From assembly GCA_949291295.1 (NCBI GenBank), contig CASEVE010000007.1, forward strand, positions 22,112 to 86,111: 64,000 nucleotides of DNA, given 5' to 3'. Positions within the stretch are counted from its first letter, which is position 1; each line of letters begins with the position of its first letter. The position numbers and the translations under genes are program-made. A model generated the notes under the pieces. The model saw nothing but the letters and a program-made list of their open reading frames with translations, made no database searches and was not told the DNA's origin. This stretch comes from an uncultured Olsenella sp. (GTDB lineage: Bacteria; Actinomycetota; Coriobacteriia; Coriobacteriales; Atopobiaceae). Positions 42,301 to 48,439 of this stretch are shown piece by piece.

Positions 42301-44393
42301 GTGTTGTGTAGGTAGCCCTCGGGCGGCTCCTTCTCCCTTATCTCGTAGGTCCCGTAGGGTAGGTCTCTCGTTGCCCCCTGGGCAAGTCCGCTCTTGTCAA
42401 CCTCTACGGTCGAGCACTCCTCACCCGGTTGAAACACCTTTCCGCCCACGGTGACGGGCCCCTCGGAGCGGTTGGTAACGGAGAGGACGGCGCCCTCGAG
42501 GGTGGCGTCGCCCTGCGCGCTCGAGACCAGGAGGTCCCCGTCAACCTTTTTGGCGACGTACGTTCCGCGTTTCGCGGGCTCGTCGAGCGCCTGGTCCTCG
42601 GGAACGGCGACGATCTTGCCGTCCTCCTGGATGGAGACCACGGCGAACCAGTCCTCGTTTTTGAGATAGCCCTCGGGTGGCTCGAGCTCGCTCAGGCGAT
42701 AGGTTCCGTATGGAAGCTCGTGCGCGCCGGTCGACGCTGTTCCGTCGTCTTTGGTGACGAGCTTGACGGACTCGATGAGCTCCCCCGGTGCATAGGAGAC
42801 GCCGCCGACCTCCACTGCGGAGCCCGACGCGTTGGCAACGCCGATAATCGCTCCCTTGAGGGTTGCGTCGCCCTGCGCGACGCCTTCTTTGAGGTCGTGG
42901 TCGATCTTGGGGACAGAGACGCCCCCTCGAAGCACCGAGTCTGCGATCGCCCCGCCAAGGTCGTCGAGGTAGTCGATGTAGTATCCGTGCCAGTTGTCCC
43001 CGATCCTTCTGTGGGTTGCTCCGCTGCGGCTCTGTGCGTCTTCGACGAACTGGATGAGGTACGGGGAGTCGTCCTTGATCGAGTATCCCTTGGGAGGCCT
43101 GCTCTCCCTGACCGTCATGGTTCCGAGGGGGAAGAGGGCCTCGCCGCCATCCGTGGTGTCATACCAGGCGTCCCCTCCCACCTTGAACTCGTTGGTGGGC
43201 TGGGCGATGCCTGCGCCCCCATGGTCCTTCGTCTCGATGACCCAGCTGCGGTCGGGCTCGAGCCCAGAGAGCTCCGAGGCGCTCTCGGCAAAGACGCCGG
43301 GGTAGAAGTCGAGGGTGAACTGCGCCCCCGCGAGGGAGGCGTCGCCTTGGGCGGAGATGCTCTCGCCGTCTGCATCCACCTTCTGGATGTAGAACCAGGC
43401 GGGGTCGTAGACGGGCCAGTCCTTCACGTCAACGCGGGTGGCGACGCCGGGGTTTCCCACTTCGACCTTGTGAATTGTTTCGTCGGACGCAAACCCCGCG
43501 GGTGGGATCTCCTCCTTGAGCCAGTAGGTCCCCAGGTCGAGCGGGACGCTGATGGCATGGCCCCAAGGGTCGGTCGAGAGCTCGCCCACGCGTGCGCCTG
43601 CGGGGCACTCCGCGCTCGTATAGATTCCATAGACCGCGTTCGCGAGGCTGTAGGCGTTGTTGCCCTCGCTGAGAGCGGGGTTGGCGCTGCCCTTCCAGAG
43701 CTCGATGGTTCCCTGGGGCTTGGAGCACGTCACCATGTTCTGGTTGGCTCCGTCGGTGCTCGGCCACACCACCGCGCAGCCGGCCTCGGGCCCTCCCGCG
43801 CCGCTCTCCGCGTAGGTCTGCGCCGCCCCCACGAGAGCCCAGAACGCCTCTGCGGCCTCGGGGTAGTAGCTCTCGAGCTTGCCGACCTCCTCGAGGACGC
43901 GCTCGTGGGAGTTCTGCGGGGAGTCTGGCATCGCGTACCAGACGGCAAATGTCGACGCCATGAGCCAGCGTCCCTCCGACACCCCCGACGGGTGGTCGTC
44001 CCCCGGGCCGCCCCAGCCGTGATACAGGACGTAGTCGAGGGTCGCGTTGCCCGCCGGGGCGCCGCCCTCGTAGACGGTCCCCGCCCCTGGTGTGTCCATC
44101 TGCATGGAGCCGCAGTATGCCCTTCCCTCGTAGGCGTCCCCGCCCGTGACCTCAAAGGCGTAGAGGTGGGACCACAGCTCGGTGTCCGGGTACTCGTCCT
44201 TGATGGGAAACACGCGGTCGATGGTCATGGAGCTGGGGCCTGCCGCCTCTGCCGGGCCCGGCGCGTAGCCAAGCGCAGCGAGGACGTTGGTAAGAACGAG
44301 CGTGAGGGCCATGAGGGCGGCTCGTATGCGTCGGGCGGGCCCTTCTCGTCCAACCTGTCTGCGGGTCTTTGCCGGTCTTGTCTGCTTCTTCAT
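39309..44393 (-). CDS. Giant surface adhesin: thioester, SpaA-like and VaFE domains
   Basis: 1694 residues. Signal peptide to about residue 51. A thioester (TQXA-type) domain follows, with a candidate Cys94 (RAYCGSMQMD). About seven SpaA-like modules are marked by QKVD-type starts, GDATLxGA and LPYGTYE. Three C-terminal VaFE/T-Q ester-bond domains follow (DTVTFEGL, DTVTLTGL and DTVSYENL, with VAFE repeats). Then comes a Pro/Glu-rich wall spacer, a hydrophobic span and RRTR. The would-be sorting motif reads VPSAG instead of LPxTG. The protein should be a wall-anchored fibre that binds host or bacterial surfaces covalently. GAGGAAGG precedes ATG 44393. No sortase is in the window. Confidence 0.9.
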   Translation of the reverse strand: MKKQTRPAKTRRQVGREGPARRIRAALMALTLVLTNVLAALGYAPGPAEAAGPSSMTIDRVFPIKDEYPDTELWSHLYAFEVTGGDAYEGRAYCGSMQMDTPGAGTVYEGGAPAGNATLDYVLYHGWGGPGDDHPSGVSEGRWLMASTFAVWYAMPDSPQNSHERVLEEVGKLESYYPEAAEAFWALVGAAQTYAESGAGGPEAGCAVVWPSTDGANQNMVTCSKPQGTIELWKGSANPALSEGNNAYSLANAVYGIYTSAECPAGARVGELSTDPWGHAISVPLDLGTYWLKEEIPPAGFASDETIHKVEVGNPGVATRVDVKDWPVYDPAWFYIQKVDADGESISAQGDASLAGAQFTLDFYPGVFAESASELSGLEPDRSWVIETKDHGGAGIAQPTNEFKVGGDAWYDTTDGGEALFPLGTMTVRESRPPKGYSIKDDSPYLIQFVEDAQSRSGATHRRIGDNWHGYYIDYLDDLGGAIADSVLRGGVSVPKIDHDLKEGVAQGDATLKGAIIGVANASGSAVEVGGVSYAPGELIESVKLVTKDDGTASTGAHELPYGTYRLSELEPPEGYLKNEDWFAVVSIQEDGKIVAVPEDQALDEPAKRGTYVAKKVDGDLLVSSAQGDATLEGAVLSVTNRSEGPVTVGGKVFQPGEECSTVEVDKSGLAQGATRDLPYGTYEIREKEPPEGYLHNTEWSVTFEIREDGTTVDLTDEPLTQTPVRGQGELQKHDAELADARPQGDATLAGAEVWIYNRSDGPVVVGGVTYQPDQRIDAATMVTDESGWASTEPMALPYGTYEAVEHAAPTGYKPNEGWSQSFTIRRDAQTAEIDLADEPIRGAILVQKLDADLGQNSPQGDATLAGAVFSIVNRSANGVMVDGSWHEPGEVVKSITTDEKGVASTAERDLPYGTYEIIEASPSQGYDMPESWSQTVQIRTDGAIVAIEGERSAPEPVVRGGIDLQKVDRELDEAGSENPARPLGGASLEGAVFHVYNRSEHQVEVEGATYQPGELVVPATMTTDESGYARTREDLLPYGTYEVVEATPSMGYLVNEEWSALAQVEGGMTHLTAEADRTPEQVIRGDISFQKSSSGSERLAGIPFKLTSETTGEWHVLVTDENGMASTAAQWNPHSRNTNANDAALLADGSVEDGGLEPSAGIWFFGSADDKTTPNDDLGALPYDWYRLEELRCEANEDMSLVSTRVHVTRNDVTLDLGTFDDAAFLIDTSLSYGNGSSRSVPVGAQVEVTDTVTFEGLETDASYVLVGELHAFGADGMDEGAIASETLPLSSSVSSGKAEVRFSVDTTGLSDKRIVAFERLLREDESTLVAEHADPNDKDQTLYVPGVSTTLLCEATSGHDAPSETDATLSDTVTLTGLVPGERYTVSDELRLRDADGNDAGPASDDESAPACATEEFVAEAESMTIELSLEAPTSRLSGATIVAVTTLANANGELVRHADMDDENQTVYVPKIGTTLTDEKTGEQSIVASPDEGGSAPVTLKDTVSYENLLAGEEYVLEGTLHVMSRNENGSASDEGTLTDANGEPAAVTTTFVPEHPNGTVEVLFEIDAALIEGDGVVAFETLYRAGVVVAEHADIGDEGQTVLLESEPEEPENPPETPPEEPDEPETPPEEPPTTPPDEPDEPEPQDNPPEKVPSAGEQPQAASALAATGALLASCAIVHFRRTRYAGER

Positions 44394-44491
44394 GTGACCT
44401 TCCTCTCAATGGACTGAATATGTGGTGCTCCTTTTGCGGGGTGTCTGAGCGGGGGCGGGTGACACCTCTGAGGCGGACTCATGGACATGGC

Positions 44492-45472
44492 TCAGGCTCC
44501 CTGGGGATCGGGAAGCTCCCCCTGAACGATCGTGCGCTCGCCCGGTACCACGACATTTCCCTGATGGTCCACGACCTCGCCTATGACCTTGGAGACAACG
44601 AGATCGTTGGCGAGGCTGGCGGCGGCGCTCTCTGCGGACACCCGCCTTCCGCACGCACAGGCATATCCAACGATCGATGCGTGGTCGTCTGACCAGGCGT
44701 AGTGCCACTCGTGGTGATGCACGCCGCGGGTCTCTTTGCAGATCGCGCATGTAAAGCCCACGAGCACGTCTCCCTCGTAGGGTCCCCATGAGGCGTCCTC
44801 GTGCGCAAGGGTCCAGTGCACGCCCCATTCCTCCGTCGTGGCAAAGAGCCTGTTGCAGGTCTCTCCCATGACCGGGTCCCTGCCGTTGCAGTTGATAAGC
44901 TGACGCCTCTGCCAGAGGGGCTCCCATACGTGTTCGTGGACGTTGGGCTCCGTCTGACCTGAGTCGTCTTCGCGCTCCGGGACGCTGCTGGCTCCGTACC
45001 AGCCCACGCCCTCGTTGACCCACCCAAGTCGCACGAGCTCGTCTCTCTCGTGCGTATCAGGCGTGTAGTTGTGCGATCCGCTGCTGGAGTTGGGGTTGTA
45101 CTGGCGCCATATCGTGACGCCCCCGTCCTTCTCGGCAGATCTCCACCCCACGCCCTCGCCCCTCCAGCCGAGCCTCTGGAGCTCAACGTACTCGTGGTGG
45201 CTCATGGTGTAGTGATGGTCGCCGCCCGCGGCAAACGGGTTGTACAGGCGCCAGACCTCGGTGCCTGACACGGGTGCCGTCCACCCCACGCCCTCGAGGT
45301 GCCAGCCTAGACGCCCCAGTTCGTCTCGCTCGACGACGTCTGCGGTATAGAAGTGCTCGCCGGTGTAGGGGTTGTAGAGCCGCCACATGTCTAGGGCCTG
45401 CTGGGCCTTAGCTCCTGCGGGTGCAAGAAGGCAGGCGAGAAGGGCCGTGCAGGTGACAAAGACGCCTCTCAT
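44492..45472 (-). CDS. Secreted DUF5648-repeat protein with Cys/His-rich C-terminus
   Basis: 326 residues. Signal peptide MRGVFVTCTALLACLLAPAGAKA. Three repeats of about 45 residues follow, built on RLYNPYTGEHFYT and RLGWHLEGVGW, the DUF5648 pattern of surface proteins. The C-terminal half has Cys and His pairs (NCNGRDPVMGETCNRLF, CAICKETRGVHHHEWHY, CACGRR) that could bind metal. ATG 45472 overlaps the stop of the upstream gene (ATGA), so translation is coupled. It precedes the adhesin by 98 bases on the same strand, and a joint surface role is likely. Function unknown. Confidence 0.8.
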   Translation of the reverse strand: MRGVFVTCTALLACLLAPAGAKAQQALDMWRLYNPYTGEHFYTADVVERDELGRLGWHLEGVGWTAPVSGTEVWRLYNPFAAGGDHHYTMSHHEYVELQRLGWRGEGVGWRSAEKDGGVTIWRQYNPNSSSGSHNYTPDTHERDELVRLGWVNEGVGWYGASSVPEREDDSGQTEPNVHEHVWEPLWQRRQLINCNGRDPVMGETCNRLFATTEEWGVHWTLAHEDASWGPYEGDVLVGFTCAICKETRGVHHHEWHYAWSDDHASIVGYACACGRRVSAESAAASLANDLVVSKVIGEVVDHQGNVVVPGERTIVQGELPDPQGA

Positions 45473-46656
45473 GAGCGTGCCCCCTTCCCATCTTCCTCTG
45501 ACGGAATCTCGTCCCGGTAGGTGCTCTCCGTGGTGAATTCGACGGAGCTCTCCTTTTGCTCCGCAATCTGGATGCGCTGCTGCCATGCGGCGCGGTCATC
45601 CTCGAAGCTCGCAAGCCGTCGTCTCACGGTTGCGTGGTCAAAGGGCGAGAAGCCCCTCTTTCCCGCCTCGGCAAGCGCCTCGATGAGCGTGCGCTCGCTT
45701 CCGTAGAGCTTGTCTCTGAACGCCTTGAAGTCCTGGGGCGACCTGGTCCATTCCGGCGGCGCATCCCCGGAGCCGTCGAGCAGCTGGGGTCCCAGCTTTG
45801 CGAGCCCAAGCTCGGTGGAGACGAGCGAGACGGAGTGGATCCAGTTGGTCTGCGTGCCGTAGCGATAGATCGCCTCGCGGGTCTTGGGGAACACCTCGTT
45901 GAGTCGCAGCGCGCTCGCCCGGGTCTCAACGATCTTTCGCTTGCTCGTCTGCGGGAGCGCAACGTCTCCGCAGGCTCCGCGCTCTCCGATGAGGAGGTTC
46001 TTCTTGTTGCTGGTGAGGAGAAACCCAAACGGCTGCTTGTCCTGCCAGCTCAAGACGTCCTGAATCGCCACGTGAAGGTCAAGGAAGGTAAACCCCGCAG
46101 GCACGAGGATGGTTCTCCAGCATTGGTAGTACGAGCGGTAGTAGTAGCTGCTCAGGGGGATGGAGACGCTGACCTTGAAGCAGAAGGACCGTCTGTCGCC
46201 CATGTCCCTGCCGTAGGCTTCCGGCGGGTTCTCGAGTGCGGTGGGCACGGGCGCGGGATTGTTCTTGTGCGCCTGGCTCGTCACGCCGGCAAGGGCGTAG
46301 ACGAGCTCCGTCGTGGTGAGGGGACCGGCGCCAAACGCGGCGTCCTCAGCAAAGAGCTCGGGCTCCGCCTTCTGTATGTCAAGAGCGCTGGCCCCAATAC
46401 GCGGCCCGACCTCCACCTGCAGGAACTTGAGGACCCCGCGTGCCTCAACCACCCCCTCGGGCGTAAGAAAGACGGAGTCGCCCTGGGGCGAGAAGCGAAC
46501 AAGGCCGTAGTCCTCGAGCTTTGACAGGAGGGCGGGGTCATATCTCTGCGGGCTCTCATAGGAGGAGTACCGCTCTGCCTCAAAGTCTCGATTGAGGTAG
46601 ATGAGCGTGAGGATAAAGAGGCAGCTGAGTTTTTCGTTGAGGTCGTAGCAGGTCAT
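45469..46656 (-). CDS. pRiA4b ORF-3-like protein of unknown function
   Basis: 395 residues. The N-terminal 100 residues look like a winged helix (LLSKLEDYGLVRFSPQGDSVFLTPEG). The middle (WRTILVPAGFTFLDLHVAIQDVLSWQDKQPFGFLL, then YRYGTQTNWIHSVSL) resembles the plasmid pRiA4b ORF-3 fold, often found near mobile DNA. The C-terminus is charged and helical. It is cytoplasmic, yet first in an operon with two secreted proteins, which is odd; a regulatory role is possible but unproven. ATG 46656 has GGGAG upstream. Confidence 0.6.
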   Translation of the reverse strand: MTCYDLNEKLSCLFILTLIYLNRDFEAERYSSYESPQRYDPALLSKLEDYGLVRFSPQGDSVFLTPEGVVEARGVLKFLQVEVGPRIGASALDIQKAEPELFAEDAAFGAGPLTTTELVYALAGVTSQAHKNNPAPVPTALENPPEAYGRDMGDRRSFCFKVSVSIPLSSYYYRSYYQCWRTILVPAGFTFLDLHVAIQDVLSWQDKQPFGFLLTSNKKNLLIGERGACGDVALPQTSKRKIVETRASALRLNEVFPKTREAIYRYGTQTNWIHSVSLVSTELGLAKLGPQLLDGSGDAPPEWTRSPQDFKAFRDKLYGSERTLIEALAEAGKRGFSPFDHATVRRRLASFEDDRAAWQQRIQIAEQKESSVEFTTESTYRDEIPSEEDGKGARS

Positions 46657-46982
46657 GGCTTCTCCCTTCTTTGGATACGCGTTGGAGGGCGAAGCCTAGC
46701 AGGGGGACGCTTTCCGTTGTCTTGCACGTGGCTGCCAGCTGTTTTACACCGCAGCTCGGAGGCGGTGCCGCGCGCGAGGGAGGGGGTGATTTGTCGGTGT
46801 GCGGTAGGTTGGGCGCCGCAGGCGTTGCAAATGACCGCAAAGGCGCGACAAGTTTTGCTCAAGCAATGGGGTGAGACGGTGGCGATTGGCCGTGTCTACG
46901 TCTTGGCCTGCGGCCCCTCGTCTGACGCGTGGCTCCCGTGGGTAGCATGACTGCAACCCAACCCAAGAGGAAAGGACAGCCC
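46657..46982. other. Divergent intergenic region without a supported gene
   Basis: This 326-base gap separates the pRiA4b-like gene from the bile salt hydrolase gene. Short open frames in it are arginine- and proline-rich and lack ribosome sites. I see no hairpin, operator or clear promoter, although start signals for both flanking genes must lie here. Confidence 0.5.
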
Positions 46983-47936
46983 ATGTGCACGGCAGTTCGC
47001 TTCACCGATCCGTCCGGCAATCTCTTCTTTGGCCGCAACCTCGACTGGACCGTTGGCTACGGCGAGCGCGTGGTGGTGACGCCTCCCGCCGCTCGCGTTG
47101 CGCCTGCCTTCGAGCGCCCGACAGATCCTGAGACCGGCCACGCCGTCATTGGCATGGGAATCGTCGTAGGCGGACTGCCGCTCTACTTTGACTGCGCCAA
47201 CGAGGCGGGCCTTGCTGTGGCCGGGCTCAACTTCCCCCAGAGCGCGCGCTACGCGTCTTCGCCCGTGGAGGGCGCAACCAACGTTGCCGCTTACGAGTTT
47301 CCGTTCTGGGTAGCTCGGAACTTCTCGTCTGTGAGCGAGGTCCGCTCCGCGCTCGGACGGGTGGCGGTTGTTGCCAAGCCCGTAAACGAGCAGCTTCCTG
47401 TGGCAAAGCTGCACTGGATTATCTCGGATGCCCGCGAGAGCGTTGTGGTCGAATGCCTTGAGCGGGGCCTCGTTGTCTGGGATAACGACGCGGGCGTCCT
47501 TACCAACGAGCCCGACTTTGGCTGGCACCGGCAGAACCTGCGCAACTACCTCTCGCTCAGCGGCGACGAGCCCGCGGCGGGGACCTGGGGCTTGCCGTTT
47601 GGCTCCGGCTCCGGAACGCAGGGCCTTCCCGGAGACTACAGCGGCCCCGCCCGCTTTGTGCGCGCCGCCTTCGTAAACGCGCACTATCCCGCAAAGACCG
47701 CCGAGAAGGACAACGTGACCAGGCTCTTCCGGACGCTCGGTGCCGCTGCCGTGCCGGAGGGCTGTGCGACGATGCCCGATGGCTCTCAGGAGCGCACCCT
47801 CTACACCTCGGGCTTCTCGGCGAAGACGCGCACCTACTTCCACGCCACCTATGATGATCCGGCGATTCTTGCGTATCCGCTCGATGCCTGCGACCTTTCC
47901 GGAGACGCTCCATTCTTTGCCGAGCCCGCTGCCTAG
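46983..47936 (+). CDS. bsh: Bile salt hydrolase (choloylglycine hydrolase)
   Basis: 317 residues. An Ntn-hydrolase that cleaves glycine or taurine from conjugated bile salts. The expected active-site residues are present: Cys2, Arg18 and Asp21 (GRNLDW), Asn83 in GLNFP, the VLTNEP loop and the Arg of SGPARFVRAAF. LNFP and RFVRAAF favour BSH over penicillin V acylase. AAGAGGAAAGG precedes ATG 46983, and the N-terminal Met must be removed to expose Cys2. No signal peptide. It marks a gut habitat. Confidence 0.92.
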   Translation: MCTAVRFTDPSGNLFFGRNLDWTVGYGERVVVTPPAARVAPAFERPTDPETGHAVIGMGIVVGGLPLYFDCANEAGLAVAGLNFPQSARYASSPVEGATNVAAYEFPFWVARNFSSVSEVRSALGRVAVVAKPVNEQLPVAKLHWIISDARESVVVECLERGLVVWDNDAGVLTNEPDFGWHRQNLRNYLSLSGDEPAAGTWGLPFGSGSGTQGLPGDYSGPARFVRAAFVNAHYPAKTAEKDNVTRLFRTLGAAAVPEGCATMPDGSQERTLYTSGFSAKTRTYFHATYDDPAILAYPLDACDLSGDAPFFAEPAA

Positions 47937-48011
47937 CGCGGTCTTCTCGCTTCGCCCCCTCCCCGGCGGCCCTGGCTCGCGTTCGAGCCGGGGCCGTTTG
48001 CTGATGCTGGT

Positions 48012-48066
48012 TTGACAATTACCCCTCGGGGGTATAGTCTGTTCAAAACAAACCCCGTAGGGGTAT
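48012..48066 (+). promoter_or_regulatory. Promoter and two CsoR operators of the copper operon
   Basis: TTGACA (48012-48017) and TATAGT (48033-48038) are 15 bases apart. Between them lies TACCCCTCGGGGGTA (48020-48034), and a second ACCCCGTAGGGGT (48052-48064) lies downstream. Both are GC-rich palindromes of the CsoR type. CsoR bound there would block the promoter until Cu(I) binds. Confidence 0.8.
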
Positions 48067-48084
48067 GTGCTCAAGGGAGGAAGA

Positions 48085-48396
48085 ATGGCCGAGAACAACG
48101 ACTGCCCGTGCCGTGGGGCGCTCAAGCACACGCCGCGCTCGCCTGAGCTCAAGGCCAGTGTGACGCGCCGCATCAACCGCGCCGTGGGGCAGCTGAACGG
48201 CATTCGCGCGATGGTGGAGGAGGATCGCTACTGCGGTGATGTCCTCACGCAGCTTGCGGCCGTGGAGTCGGCGGTCAAGGCAATCTCGCGCGAGGTCATG
48301 CGCGACCATCTGGAGACCTGCGTCGTCGAGCGCATACAGGCGGGCGACACCGAGGTCACCGATGAGGTCATGGACCTCTTCCGCAAGTTCATGTGA
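48085..48396 (+). CDS. csoR: Copper-sensing repressor CsoR
   Basis: 103 residues, all-helical DUF156 family. The Cu(I) ligands of the family are present as Cys50, His75 and Cys79 (DRYCGDV, DHLETCV). The N-terminus adds CPCR, not part of the usual site. GGGAGGAAG precedes ATG 48085. It is first in an operon with copA, separated by a perfect palindrome. Two operators upstream imply autoregulation. Confidence 0.93.
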   Translation: MAENNDCPCRGALKHTPRSPELKASVTRRINRAVGQLNGIRAMVEEDRYCGDVLTQLAAVESAVKAISREVMRDHLETCVVERIQAGDTEVTDEVMDLFRKFM

Positions 48397-48428
48397 ATGA
48401 TACGAAGGGACAGTCCCTTCGTATCATT
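48396..48428. repeat. Perfect 33-base palindrome between csoR and copA
   Basis: Arms AATGATACGAAGGGAC and GTCCCTTCGTATCATT are exact complements around one A. It starts at the last base of the csoR stop codon and ends one base before the GGAGG of copA. In RNA it gives a hairpin that could set relative expression. The GGGACAGTCCC core looks like a dispersed repeat. Confidence 0.8.
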
Positions 48429-48439
48429 TGGAGGCGAAG

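Noticed and set aside
46653..46862. 69-residue minus-strand frame with a CNAC motif overlapping the pRiA4b-like gene
   Set aside because: TTG start, no ribosome site, arginine/proline-rich composition typical of non-coding GC-rich DNA; the ATGA overlap is probably chance.
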